Notes: generated by a model from the letters alone, not told the origin. 64,000 bases of DNA from Streptomyces griseofuscus (GCF_014673495.1 NZ_CP051006.1:1178001-1242000); one strand, 5' to 3'; positions 1-8,189 are shown, counted from the first letter of the stretch. Program-made: numbers and translations.

Positions 1-1
1 C

Positions 2-235
2 GCACAACTGCGCGGCCTGCCCCCCGCACTCGTCGTCACCGACTCCGACGTCCTGCTCAACGGAGCCAAGACCTACATCGGCAAACTGCGCGCCGCGGGC
101 GTCAACGTCCAGCACCTGGACTACCCGCACACCGTGCACGACTTCATGATGCTCAACGCCCTGCGCGACACACCATCCGCCAAGGACGCCATCGCCAAGA
201 CCACCGCCGCCCTCCGTCAGGCACTGAACAGCTGA
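2..235 (+). CDS. Alpha/beta hydrolase (esterase), C-terminal part only
   Basis: The last 77 residues of an alpha/beta hydrolase of the acetyl-esterase (hydrolase_3/HSL-like) kind, cut at the left window edge. The phrase LPPALVVTDSDVLLNGAKTY matches the strand that carries the catalytic Asp in this family. The following YPHTVHDFMML matches the loop with the catalytic His. The frame stays open from the first bases to TGA at 233-235. The nucleophile Ser and the oxyanion-hole motif would lie outside the window. The substrate cannot be told; the family hydrolyses small acyl esters or lactones. The next gene downstream is a pseudogene, so no operon partner is visible. Confidence 0.75.
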   Translation, partial: AQLRGLPPALVVTDSDVLLNGAKTYIGKLRAAGVNVQHLDYPHTVHDFMMLNALRDTPSAKDAIAKTTAALRQALNS

Positions 236-431
236 CGCAGGCTCCCACGCCCGGCCGGAGGCATCACCGCGCCTCCGGCCCGGCCCGGTTCGCCCCCGCC
301 GCCGGAACCGAAGCCGTCCGGCGCGGACCTCCCAGGAGGAGGACCGACACGACAGGCTTCTCGCCGGGCCTCCGGGACCGGAACCACGCCTTCGAGGGAC
401 GCCTTCCGCCAGGCCAATATCCGACGGTCCC

Positions 432-965
432 GTGCCGGTGCGGGTCGTGCTGCCTGCCGGCCCGGCCCTGGGGCACCCCGAGCAGGAGATCCTGGCGCGG
501 CTGTGGAGGCGGCCCCAGACCCAGACCGGCTGGCTGTCCCAGGTGGGCCTGCCGTCCTACCAGGGCAGCGAAAACGGCACCGTGCAGGCTGCGGAGTACC
601 GGGTGTGGGTCCGCGCCCCGGAGCATGTGCGGCCGGTCGACGGCGTCGACTACGACCAGGCCCCACCGACCGGCTGAAAGCGTCGGCGCCGCCGTCAGCG
701 GTGCGCGAGATCCTCGGAGAGCGCCGCCCGATCGGCTGGGTCGTGCAGAAGACCCGAATCCGGCGCGGCCCGGCCCGGCGCGCCCTGCACGCCCCGGACT
801 GCACCGAGGCGCCGCAGGATACGCCGCTCCTGGACCTGAAGCGCGCCCTGGACGTCGCGGAGAACCCGGCGACGACCTTGTGCACCCTGTGCGGGGGCCG
901 CGCAGGAGATCACGCCGGTGCTGCGCGGCTTCGACCACACCGGCGATGGCTCTCTCGAGGCCTGA
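432..965 (+). pseudogene. DUF6233-family protein, frameshifted
   Basis: Three reading-frame segments follow each other and together resemble one DUF6233 protein, a Streptomyces family of unknown function. Segment one (from GTG 432) reads VRVVLPAG, GWLSQVGLPSYQG and AEYRVWVRAPEHVRPVDGVDY. Near 650-680 the reading moves to another frame, with AVREILGERRPIGWVVQK, LHAPDC, LDLKRALDVAE and the CTLCGG zinc-ribbon-like Cys pair. Near 897-903 it returns to the first frame and ends QEITPVLRGFDHTGDG, stopping at 963-965. The two frame changes, and the lack of a recognisable N-terminal helical part, argue that the gene is dead. Sequencing error at both sites is the alternative, but neighbouring genes are also broken. 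Confidence 0.65.
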
Positions 966-1090
966 TCTCGGACCGCTGCTTGGCAGTGCCGGCGCGCGCG
1001 ATGGTTGTTCGGGCGGGCGGCTTCGGCTCTACCCGACCGAGGGGGCAGGCCGGTGGTCGGCAGGGCGGGCCGCCCGCTTAGGATCCGCGC

Positions 1091-1546
1091 GTGGCGCACA
1101 CCTTCGAAGAGCTTGTGGAGATGCAAAAGGCCACCGACGCGGCGAAAGCCCAGCTAGAGCAGCTGCGTGACCAGTACGGGCCGCCCACCGCCCGCCCGTG
1201 GAGCGAGCAGCAGACCCAGACGTACGAGACGGCCTGGCGGTCCTGGCGTGACCTCGCCCGCAGCGTCCAGGCCGCGGTCACCGAGCACGCCAAGGCGAGC
1301 GGGCAGCCGCGGGTCGAGGTGGAAGCCGGAGTGAGAAGCGATTCGGTGCGCCATGGGCAGCCAGGCGCTCACGAGTTCGTCGCGTACGGCGTCCCGCTCG
1401 GGACCGTCGTCCAGGCGCGCCAGCCGGGCGAACAGCTCGACGGTCCAGTCGGCGTTACCGACCGCCTGCCAGGGCCCACGGGGCGTCGGTGGACTCCAGC
1501 GCGCGTCCGAGGCGAACGAAGCATCCATAGTCGGACCGTCCATTGA
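1091..1546 (+). CDS. Small conserved Streptomyces protein with replaced C-terminus
   Basis: A GTG start gives a helical, charged protein. Its first about 81 residues (VAHTFEELVEMQKATDAA..., YGPPTARPW, TYETAWRSWRDLARSVQAAVTEHAK) resemble a short conserved Streptomyces hypothetical family of roughly 85-100 residues; I know no function for it. From about base 1335 the frame reads through DNA that, on the other strand, encodes the start of a sigma factor. The last about 70 residues are therefore not native. The gene most likely lost its own end in a deletion that joined it to the converging sigma-factor gene. It may still make a stable protein, but should be regarded as 3'-truncated and fused to antisense sequence. 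Confidence 0.5.
   Translation: MAHTFEELVEMQKATDAAKAQLEQLRDQYGPPTARPWSEQQTQTYETAWRSWRDLARSVQAAVTEHAKASGQPRVEVEAGVRSDSVRHGQPGAHEFVAYGVPLGTVVQARQPGEQLDGPVGVTDRLPGPTGRRWTPARVRGERSIHSRTVH
1337..1543 (-). pseudogene. SigF/SigB-type RNA polymerase sigma factor, N-terminal fragment
   Basis: From ATG 1543 on the minus strand the protein reads through a variable N-terminus into LFARLARLDDGPERDAVRDELVSAWLPMAHRIA. This is characteristic of the start of conserved region 2 in the SigB/SigF/SigG subfamily, which Streptomyces has in many copies for stress and differentiation. After about residue 69 the similarity stops (SHSGFHLDPRL is not sigma-like) and the frame runs into the antisense of the small gene ending at the same place. 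Regions 2.1-4.2 are absent, so it cannot act as a sigma factor. The breakpoint around base 1335 is shared with the converging gene, indicating one deletion event. Confidence 0.6.
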
Positions 1547-1720
1547 GAGCCACCCGCCTCATCCCTCGAGGAGTGGTGGAGAAGTAATGTCGAGTTCGCC
1601 GGGTGCGGTGGACCGGCGCGCGAAAGATGGCCGGGCATCGTCGGAGTGGTGCGGTGCTGGACGCGGTGCGCACCACACCACTCTCCGGCCGGTGGACTCC
1701 ACCCAGTGGAGTGGACGCAC

Positions 1721-2987
1721 TCAGTGGCCCGCCTCCCGGCCGCGGTGTGGTCCGGGCGTCTGCGGGCCGTGTGCTTGCTGGCCGTCCGGGCGCACCGTGC
1801 GCACCGGGCCGGTGTCGTCGGCCTGGCCGGTGTAGCGGTCCGCACGGACGCGGGAGTCGTCGCCCGCCTTGGCGCACGCGTCCTGGAGGCGGCGCAACCG
1901 TTCGGCAGTGAGGTCGAGGGCTTCCACGTCTGTGCGGGCTTCCCGCAGGGCCCGCAGCGCCGTCATGTCGATCACCTCTCGGCGGCCGTGCCCCTGCTTC
2001 TGGTCGTCGTGCTCGGGGTCGGCCGGCTCGGGCGCGAGCAGCTGCTCGGGCATGGCCGCCTGCTGGTGGGCGACGACGTCGTACGCCCGACCCCGCACAG
2101 CAGTGGCGGCGATGGTGCGCAGCCTCTCGCGCACCACCGCGCTGGCGAGGGCGGCGCGCTCGTACTGGAGCGGGATGCGGGGAATCTCCCACTCTCCCGC
2201 CTCCTGGCCTGGCGGCATGGGCGCCGCCGGCTCGTCGGGATCGGCGGGGGGCTGCCGGTCCGGGTCGGAAGCCGCAGTAGGTGGTCGGTGACGGGCGGGG
2301 AGGTCGGGCAGGGTCCACCGGGCGGTGTATAGGCGGTAGCCGGCCTCCAGGGCCGCGTACGGTCTTCGGCTCGGTGATGTCCAGGAAGTGGGTGGAGATG
2401 GCGGCGGGCTTCAGCGAGCAGGTGGCGGCGGTGGAAGCGGCCGCCGTCGTTCATCACGAACACCGTCGCGGCGACGTCGACAGCCGCCAGCGCTATGTCG
2501 ACCACGGCGGCAGCCCTGGCCCGGATCACCGCCGCCGTGGCGCGGGCGTGTTCGAGGAGGGAGTTGATGACGTCGACGTGCACACCGGAGGTGAGGATCG
2601 CACTCGCCTTCCACCGCGCGCGCAGCTGCGCGCGCGGCCGGGTCTTCTGCTTGGGCGGGCGGGTCTTGCGGGCGGCGATCTGGTTGAGCTTGGCGCGGGC
2701 CCGCTCGGAGACCACGAGCAGGAACCGCGGCTCGCCGTCGTCGTCGACTACGGTGACGTACTCGTGCTCCAGCTCGGTCAGGCAGGCGGCGATCCGGTCG
2801 CTGCGCCGGGCAGTCCAGCGGATCAGCTCGTGCGGCACCCCGGCGATCTCCATCACCGGCCGGGGCTCCAGTGTGACGGTGCGCGGCTCGGTCGCCAGCC
2901 CCAGCACCTCGCAGACCTCCGCGGCCACCAGCTCGTTGTAGAGCGCGGAAGCCGCGACCGTGTTCTCATGCAGGGCCGTGGTGTGTC
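1721..2987 (-). pseudogene. MobF/TrwC-type relaxase (conjugation), degenerate C-terminal part
   Basis: Minus-strand fragments in different frames line up as the back half of a TrwC-like relaxase, the enzyme that nicks and carries plasmid DNA in conjugation. Near 2970-2880 it reads TALHENTVAASALYNELVAAEV followed by CEVLGLATEPRTVTL, typical of the relaxase core. It continues with VPHELIRWTARRSDRI and FVMNDGGRFHRRHLLAEARRHL. Near 2390 the frame changes to one reading THFLDITEPKTVRG, then to another reading YRLYTARWTLPDL, WEIPRIPLQYERA and REVIDMTALRALREARTDVEALDL, ending at 1721. At least two frame changes and the loss of the front half (replaced by IS sequence near 2987) make it non-functional. 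It marks a former integrative or conjugative element. Confidence 0.6.
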
Positions 2988-3108
2988 TGATAGTTGATCT
3001 TGTGGTGGGTCGTGGTGAGCTGACGGATGCGGCGTGGGAGCGGATAGCACCGCTGCTGCCGGGTGTTGACGGGCGAGGGCCTCCGTGGCGGGATCACCGG
3101 AGACCACC
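2988..3108 (+). pseudogene. IS5/IS4-type transposase, N-terminal fragment
   Basis: Immediately past the relaxase breakpoint the plus strand reads VVGRGELTDAAWERIAPLLP and GRGPPWRDH. This is the standard opening of actinomycete IS5-family (DUF4096-type) transposases, which usually continue with a motif about choosing the genome site and WRDLP. Here similarity ends near 3108 and no DDE residues follow. Bases about 2983-2998 would be the outer end of the element. The fragment abuts the relaxase gene, so the insertion probably truncated it, and the rest of the IS was later lost. Confidence 0.55.
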
Positions 3109-3523
3109 TCGCCGATGTCGCCGACGCCACCGTGCAAGACATCCGTCGCATCAACGCCAACCCTCAACTGCCGTGGTCATTCCTCGCTCACACTGGCCTG
3201 ACCATCCGCCCACCACATCCACCGAACTTACGAAAAGATCAGTAGCGGAGCCTGGATCGGCCTGGACTCCCTGGAGCCGGGCCGTCCCAGCGCCAGGCGC
3301 CTCGGCGCCCACGAGGGAGCGCCGTCGGCGACCTGCGGGCCACGTCGTGACCGCGACGCCACCGGCGGCCGCCATCGAGACAACCGCGGTCCCGGCCCCA
3401 GTGACCGCTGACCAACTGTCCGACGGCGAGCTGGTCGGCGGCGTCCGCGACGACTTGCGGCGGTAGTCACCTTGATGGCCGACTGCGCCGTTGGCCGATT
3501 GGGCCGGTGCTTGGTGGCCGGCC
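3109..3523. other. Uninterpreted remnant DNA between IS fragment and I36 gene
   Basis: No gene here can be defended. A plus-strand frame up to base 3245 reads LADVADATVQDIRRINANPQ and LPWSFLAHTGLTIRP, which looks like real protein text but has no start of its own and belongs to no family I recognise. A second plus frame ends at 3466 with VTADQLSDGELVGGV and a basic tail, also like the end of a lost gene. Given the decay on both sides, these are best read as remnants. Confidence 0.4.
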
Positions 3524-3916
3524 TCAGCAGTAGTTCCAGACATACCAGACAGGGCCCCAGCTCCCGTGGGCGTCTGAAGAGGGGGCGCCGGGAGTCGTGT
3601 AGAGCCATCCCCCGTTCGTGCCATTTTTGTTGTACATCCCCGTCGTCGTGCCCGGCGTCTGGTTGTTGTACCAGGAACCTCCGCTGCCCATGCCGTCGGG
3701 GATCTCCTGAATATAGCAGTCCTTGTACCGGAATCCGAGCTGCTGGAAGTTGGCCTGCTTGTAGCCGCAGAAATAACCCTTGGGACAGTCAGCCGGCGCG
3801 GACCGTAATGCCGGCTGCGCAGCGTTCGAGGGCGCAGTGGACAGTGCTACGGCCGTGAGTGCCCCAGCGGTCACGAGAAGCTTCCGCAGAGAGGTTCGGC
3901 GAGTGGGGTTGAACAT
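3524..3916 (-). CDS. Secreted peptidase inhibitor family I36 protein
   Basis: A 130-residue exported protein. The ATG at 3914-3916 is chosen because a GGAGGAG site lies 7 bases upstream; the longer frame has no such site. The N-terminus has two arginines then a hydrophobic stretch (KLLVTAGALTAVALSTAPSNAA), a signal peptide with a likely cut after NAA. The mature part starts with the I36 motif DCPKGYFCGY and has four cysteines (CP..., YFC, KDCYI and the final NYC), enough for two disulfides as in the Streptomyces metalloproteinase inhibitor fold. It is rich in Gly, Asn, Tyr and Trp. I36 members inhibit thermolysin-like proteases outside the cell. It is isolated among remnants and seems intact. 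Confidence 0.8.
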   Translation of the reverse strand: MFNPTRRTSLRKLLVTAGALTAVALSTAPSNAAQPALRSAPADCPKGYFCGYKQANFQQLGFRYKDCYIQEIPDGMGSGGSWYNNQTPGTTTGMYNKNGTNGGWLYTTPGAPSSDAHGSWGPVWYVWNYC

Positions 3917-3985
3917 TCGAGTCTCCTCCATGTCGGCGGCAGTGGGGGGGCGACCGGAACCGTGGAGATCATTCCCGGCATCCGC

Positions 3986-3998
3986 TGTCAATTTGACA
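3986..3998. promoter_or_regulatory. Short palindrome upstream of the I36 gene
   Basis: TGTCAATTTGACA is a 13-base palindrome (6-base arms, one central base) lying 70 bases upstream of the I36 start in locally AT-rich DNA. Each arm also resembles a -35 element (TTGACA). It could be an operator or part of a promoter, but no well-spaced -10 is clear. Confidence 0.3.
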
Positions 3999-4129
3999 AT
4001 TGTTTGCGGATGAATGCTTGTTGCACACCTCTATTTTTCGCCGCATTAGAAAACTTCCGCCAAGAGGGTATTGAGCCATGATCAGGTTCTGGTAGGTGCA
4101 ATCACTGCGACCTTGACCATCGGGGTATC

Positions 4130-4315
4130 GCGCCCGAACAGCCCGACAAGGTGCACCACGAGCGCATCGTCACCCTCACGCGTGAGCAGGCCGGCCTGTA
4201 CCAGGCCCTGGTCGACCAGACACCGGAGCAGGTCAAGGCTTCCACTGGTATCGCGCGGCGCGGCCTGATCCTCAAGTTGCTGCAAGGGCTGCGCCAGATC
4301 TGCAACACCCTTTAA
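4130..4315 (+). pseudogene. SNF2-family helicase fragment
   Basis: A plus-strand frame reads PDKVHHERIVTLTREQAGLY, then QALVDQTPEQVKASTGIARR and GLILKLLQGLRQICN. This is the well-known stretch between the two helicase lobes of HepA/SNF2-like proteins, which normally continues NHP. Here it ends TL and a stop codon that overlaps the left end of the IS. The rest of the helicase is missing on both sides, and the DNA beyond the IS does not continue it. It is unrelated in position to the intact SNF2 gene at 22-24 kb. Confidence 0.6.
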
Positions 4316-4338
4316 AGCGCGTTGCAGAATGCCGTGAT
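4313..4338 (+). repeat. Left terminal inverted repeat of the IS
   Basis: TAAAGCGCGTTGCAGAATGC and the next six bases are exactly mirrored, as the reverse complement, at 5161-5186. The match breaks at the next base outward. Confidence 0.9.
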
Positions 4339-4355
4339 CTGGGCATTTTCCTTGT

Positions 4356-5126
4356 ATGCGTGGGGTGTTGAGGGCTGAGCCGTTGTGGGTGGAGACGTTC
4401 ACGGGGCTACGGATGAAGCAGTTCGAGGGACTGTTGAAGGCGGTGCGGGAGCGGGGTGGCGATGGCCCGCGAATCGGGCGGCCATGGTGTCTGCCGCTTG
4501 CCGATCGGGTGCTGATGGTGGCGGTCTACTACCGGACGAACCTGACCATGCGGCAACTCGCGCCGCTGTTCGGAATCTCGCCGGCCACGGTGTGCAGGGT
4601 CATCCAGCGGCTGCGGCCGCTCCTCGCGCTCAGGCCGGTCACCCGCCCCGTCGATGCTACGGACCGGCTGTGGATCGTGGACGGCACACTGGTGCCGGTC
4701 CGTGACCGCAAGGTCGGCGCCTCAGGCCGCAACTACCGGTTCTCGGCGAACGTGCAGGTCATCATCGACGCCGACACACGCCTGGTCGTGGCCACCGTCC
4801 GTCCGGCCCCGGGCAACAAAGCCGACGCCCATGTCTGGCGCAGCTCCGGGCTGCCAGAGCAGTGTCAGGGCGTCACCGTGCTCGGCGACGGCGCCTACAT
4901 CAACACCGGCCTGGTCGTCCCGCACCGCAAACGACCCGGCCGACCTCTGCCGGCCGGCGAGGAAGCCGACAACAAGGAGCACCGCCGTGTCCGCGCGCGG
5001 GTCGAGCACGCGATCGGACGTCTGAAGAACTACAAGATCCTCCGTGACTGCCGACAGCCCGGCGACGGCCTCCACCACGCGGTCCAGGCTGTCGCCCACA
5101 TGCACAACCTCGCCATGGCCGCATGA
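4356..5126 (+). CDS. IS5-like transposase (DDE_Tnp_4 type)
   Basis: The 256-residue DDE transposase cuts and pastes the element. The N-terminal third (residues 1-90) contains a helix-turn-helix, TMRQLAPLFGISPATVCRVIQRLRP. The catalytic core shows the first Asp in WIVDGTLVPVRD (about residue 109), the second in VLGDGAYI (about 179) and the Glu in RARVEHAIGRLKNYKILRD (about 217). The motif GNKADAHVWRSSGL is typical of the group. The length equals that of intact relatives and there is no frameshift. ATG 4356 lies just inside the left repeat. The promoter is probably supplied by the repeat itself. Confidence 0.85.
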   Translation: MRGVLRAEPLWVETFTGLRMKQFEGLLKAVRERGGDGPRIGRPWCLPLADRVLMVAVYYRTNLTMRQLAPLFGISPATVCRVIQRLRPLLALRPVTRPVDATDRLWIVDGTLVPVRDRKVGASGRNYRFSANVQVIIDADTRLVVATVRPAPGNKADAHVWRSSGLPEQCQGVTVLGDGAYINTGLVVPHRKRPGRPLPAGEEADNKEHRRVRARVEHAIGRLKNYKILRDCRQPGDGLHHAVQAVAHMHNLAMAA

Positions 5127-5213
5127 TCAGAACAGCCGTAGTCGCACCCTGACCTGCAAAATCACGGCATTCTGCAACGCGCTTTAGATCAGCTTGGTGA
5201 CAAGGGAGTTCGG

Positions 5214-6932
5214 CTAGGCTGACCGGTCCAACAGGCAGGGCAGCGCGCCCCGGTCCCCCGTGCCCAGCCGGGTGTACGCGCTGTACAGATGGTTGCCGAC
5301 CGTGCGCACGGACAGCGTCAGCCGCTCGGCGATCTCCTTGTTGCTCAGGCCCGCCGCCGCCAGGGCCACGATCTGCCGTTGCCGTGCGGTGAGTTCGCCG
5401 AGCACCAGACCGGCCAGCGCCGGGGTGCGGGCGCCCTGGCAGCGGCGGGCGAGGGCGAGCGCCCGGGTGCGGGAGCGGCGCCCGGCCCGGGGGTCGCGGT
5501 GGACGCGTACGGCCTGGGCATGGGCCTCCGCCGCGAACAGCAGGAACCCGCGCTCCGCCAGGGCGGTCGCGGCACGGTCCAGCGCGTCCCCGTCCCGGCG
5601 CGCCAGCGCCTCGGCGTGCCGGGCGAGCACACTTCCCGGGGGCAGCGCGCGGGCGGGCTCCCCGGCGCGTACGGCCCCGTAGCGCGCGTACACGTCGCCC
5701 TCCGCGAAGCCCTGCCCCGATTCGTCCGACTCGGCCTGCCCCAGGGCGAGTTCCGCCGCGCACCCGGCGTCCCCCGGCGCCCACCGCAGTCCCTCCCGCG
5801 CCCATGCGGCGGCGTCCCGCACCGCGCCCCCCAGCCGGGCGAACCGGGCCCGCACCGCCGCGTACCCGGCCGGTACCGGCTCCCCCTCGGCCACCGCCCA
5901 GTCCCCCACCGGCGTCTCCACCGGCCGTACGTCAAGCTGGGCCAACCGCCCCTCCAACAGCCGCTGTTCGGCGGCGAGGGCGGCACCGCGGTCCGCTCCG
6001 GCCCGGCTCAGCCGCCGAGCCCGCAGCCGCCCGGTCACCGCCCGCAGCGCCGGTCCGTGCAGCGGGTCGGCGAGCGCGACCCCGCCGGCGTCGTCCACGG
6101 CGATCAGACCGGCCGCCTCCAGCCCTTCGAGGACATCGAGGTCGAGGTCGTACAGCGGGGGCCTGGCCGGCTCGGCGAAGGCGAGGCGTTCCAGGATCTC
6201 GCGCTCGCCGGGCGCGGCGCGCTCCAGCACGGGCGCGAGCCGGTCGCGGACGGCCGGGGTGACGGGCAGCGGCCCGCGCCAGGCGCGCTCACCGGTGCCG
6301 GGGACGGCGACCAGGTCCTCCCCGGCCACGAGCGCGGCCACCAGGGAGCGCAGCAGCCGCAGATCGCCCCGGCACAGCCGGTGCAGCCGCCGCACGGTGA
6401 GCGCCTCGAACCCGGCCGCGCCGAGGAGCGCCGCGGTGTCCTCCTCGGGCAGCGGGGCGAGGGCCAGCCGGGGCAGCAGCTCCCCGGTCCACAGCCGGGA
6501 CACCGCGCCGGGCGCCGACGCCTCGTCGCACGCGGCCACGATCAGCCGGGTGCGCCCGATGGCGGCCAGCTGGTGGACCAGCGCGGCGGAGTCCTCGTCC
6601 AGCAGATGGGCGTCGTCCACGACCAGGAGCCGGACGCCGGACAGGGCCCGCACCGCGCCGGGCAGCGAGCCGGTGACGGCCGGCAGGTGCGCGAACGCCG
6701 CGAGGGGCAGATGGCGGGCCTCGGGGGTGCCGGTCACCCGGACGTGGTCCGTGCCCCGGATTGCCTCCGTGATCAGCCGGGTCTTGCCGCGCCCGGCCGG
6801 ACCGGTCACCACGATGCCGCGCCGGCCCGCGGCCATCGCCCCCCGCACCAGCTCCAGTTCGTCCTCCCGGCCGGTGAACGGCCAGGGCAGTTCGAGAGTC
6901 TTCGCGTCCTGTTCGTAAGTCCTCACACCCAT
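5214..6932 (-). CDS. LAL-type LuxR transcriptional regulator with AAA ATPase
   Basis: A 572-residue regulator with an ATPase at the front and a DNA-binding domain at the back. Walker A is GPAGRGKTR (about residues 43-51) after a GREDELELVR entry motif. Walker B is LLVVDDAHLLD (about 104-114). A poorly conserved helical middle follows. The last 65 residues form a LuxR/GerE helix-turn-helix, LTARQRQIVALAAAGLSNKE and RLTLSVRTVGNHL. Most LAL proteins have 850-1000 residues with a TPR region, so this is a short form. It is divergent from the metzincin gene (88-bp gap), so it may control that gene. No good ribosome binding site precedes ATG 6932, which sits close to the likely promoter, so leaderless translation is possible. 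Confidence 0.85.
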   Translation of the reverse strand: MGVRTYEQDAKTLELPWPFTGREDELELVRGAMAAGRRGIVVTGPAGRGKTRLITEAIRGTDHVRVTGTPEARHLPLAAFAHLPAVTGSLPGAVRALSGVRLLVVDDAHLLDEDSAALVHQLAAIGRTRLIVAACDEASAPGAVSRLWTGELLPRLALAPLPEEDTAALLGAAGFEALTVRRLHRLCRGDLRLLRSLVAALVAGEDLVAVPGTGERAWRGPLPVTPAVRDRLAPVLERAAPGEREILERLAFAEPARPPLYDLDLDVLEGLEAAGLIAVDDAGGVALADPLHGPALRAVTGRLRARRLSRAGADRGAALAAEQRLLEGRLAQLDVRPVETPVGDWAVAEGEPVPAGYAAVRARFARLGGAVRDAAAWAREGLRWAPGDAGCAAELALGQAESDESGQGFAEGDVYARYGAVRAGEPARALPPGSVLARHAEALARRDGDALDRAATALAERGFLLFAAEAHAQAVRVHRDPRAGRRSRTRALALARRCQGARTPALAGLVLGELTARQRQIVALAAAGLSNKEIAERLTLSVRTVGNHLYSAYTRLGTGDRGALPCLLDRSA

Positions 6933-7020
6933 CAGAGCACGCGTACTCAGGTTTGATACAGGGCGACTTGAGTAGCCTTCGACTCAGGCGCCCTCACCGC
7001 GAGGCGGGCACGCTGGCCGC

Positions 7021-8103
7021 ATGACCCGACGCCTGTGCTCGCTATCACGGCAGCCGGCCCCGTCCTTCGGACCGGGGCTGACCGCCGAGCGGCAGGCCGC
7101 GCTGCTCGCCGGGCGGCGCATGTGGGTCAACGGCACGGTCCTGCACTACTGCTTCCTCGACGCCGACCACGACGCCTCGGTGATCCCGGTCCCCGGGACC
7201 GGGGAGCTGCGCCGGGTGGCGTGGGCGGGCGGCAAGGAGCAGCTGGACGTGGTCCGCGAGTGCTTCGCGCAGTGGGAGGCGCTCGGCATCGGGGTCGCCT
7301 TCGCGGAGGTCGGCGACCGGGGGGAGGCCGAGCTGCGGATCGGGTTCCAGGCCGGCGGGGGTTCCTGGTCGGCGGTGGGCCGCGAGGCCCTCGCCGTCGG
7401 CCGGGGCGAGCGCACCATGAATCTCGGCTGGGACGTGACCGCGCAGGGGGAGCGCGGCACGGTCCTGCACGAGATCGGGCACGCGCTGGGCCTGGTGCAC
7501 GAGCACCAGAACCCCTGCGCCGGGCTGCACTGGGACGACGAGGCCGTCTACGCGGAGTTGGCGGGCCCGCCGAACCACTGGAACCGGGAGACGGCGTACA
7601 CCAACGTCCTGCGGGCGCTGGACGCCGGGGAGTCCAGGGGCGCGGTGTGGGACCCGCGCTCGGTGATGGCCCTGCCGTTCGGTCCGGGGCTCGTGCTGGA
7701 GCCGGAGCAGTACCGCGGGGGGCTGCGTCCGGCCGAGCGGCCCTCGGACCGTGACCGGGAGTTCGTCCTGCGCTGGTACCCGGGTATCGCGCCCGGACCC
7801 GACCCGCTGGTGCCGTTCCGTTCGGCACCGCTGGGCCTGGGTCCGGGCGAGCAGGCGGACTTCGTCGTCGAGCCGACAGAGACCCGCGATTACACCGTGG
7901 GGACCTTCGGCGACGCCGACACCGTGCTCGTGGTCTTCGAGGAGCGGGACGGGGAGCCGCGTTTCCTCGCCGGCCACGATGACGGCGGCACTCCGGACAA
8001 CGCCCGGTTGCGGGTACGGCTCGTCCGGGGCCGCCGCTACTTCGTCCGCGTCCGCGTCTACTCCGTCTGGGGGGCGGGTCAGACGGCGGTGATGTGCTGG
8101 TGA
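7021..8103 (+). CDS. Metzincin (M12-type) zinc metallopeptidase without signal peptide
   Basis: The 360-residue protein has the full metzincin zinc site HEIGHALGLVHEH, where His150, His154 and His160 bind zinc and Glu151 is the base. A Met-turn (RSVMALPF) follows about 60 residues later, as in astacin/matrixin-like enzymes. Residues 32-135 resemble the N-terminal half of bacterial M12 peptidases (WVNGTVLHYCF; QWEALGIGVAFAEV). After about residue 255 there is a separate beta-rich module (DYTVGTFGDADTVLVVFEER) like pre-peptidase C-terminal or lectin-like domains. No signal peptide or transmembrane segment is visible, which is odd for this class. The gene converges with the flavin monooxygenases over a strong hairpin. 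Confidence 0.8.
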   Translation: MTRRLCSLSRQPAPSFGPGLTAERQAALLAGRRMWVNGTVLHYCFLDADHDASVIPVPGTGELRRVAWAGGKEQLDVVRECFAQWEALGIGVAFAEVGDRGEAELRIGFQAGGGSWSAVGREALAVGRGERTMNLGWDVTAQGERGTVLHEIGHALGLVHEHQNPCAGLHWDDEAVYAELAGPPNHWNRETAYTNVLRALDAGESRGAVWDPRSVMALPFGPGLVLEPEQYRGGLRPAERPSDRDREFVLRWYPGIAPGPDPLVPFRSAPLGLGPGEQADFVVEPTETRDYTVGTFGDADTVLVVFEERDGEPRFLAGHDDGGTPDNARLRVRLVRGRRYFVRVRVYSVWGAGQTAVMCW

Positions 8104-8144
8104 GCACGCGCGGGCGGCACGGTCCGTAGTCCGGCTCCGGGGGA

Positions 8145-8189
8145 GCGGGCGCGTACGTCACCCACGGGGGAGGTGACGTGCGCGCCCGC
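8145..8189. terminator. Bidirectional terminator hairpin
   Basis: Two 18-base arms (8145-8162 and 8172-8189) pair with a single mismatch around a 9-base loop. It lies between the converging metallopeptidase and flavin monooxygenase genes, so it can stop transcription from both sides. There is no U-tract, as is common in Streptomyces. Confidence 0.75.

Larger units (their letters stand above)
4313..5186 (+). mobile_element. Complete IS5-like insertion sequence
   Basis: An about 870-bp element bounded by perfect 26-base inverted repeats at 4313-4338 and 5161-5186. Bases 4339-4355 and 5127-5160 are short non-coding margins around one transposase gene. The outermost TA at each end may be the duplicated target dinucleotide, in which case the element proper is 4315-5184. 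It sits exactly at the end of the SNF2 fragment. Perfect ends and an open transposase suggest it is recent or still mobile. Confidence 0.85.

Noticed and set aside
5289..6956. A 555-codon plus-strand open frame opposite the LAL-type regulator
   Set aside because: It is Gly/Pro/Gln/Arg-rich with no family features and is exactly antisense to the well-supported regulator; long antisense frames are a by-product of GC-rich codons.
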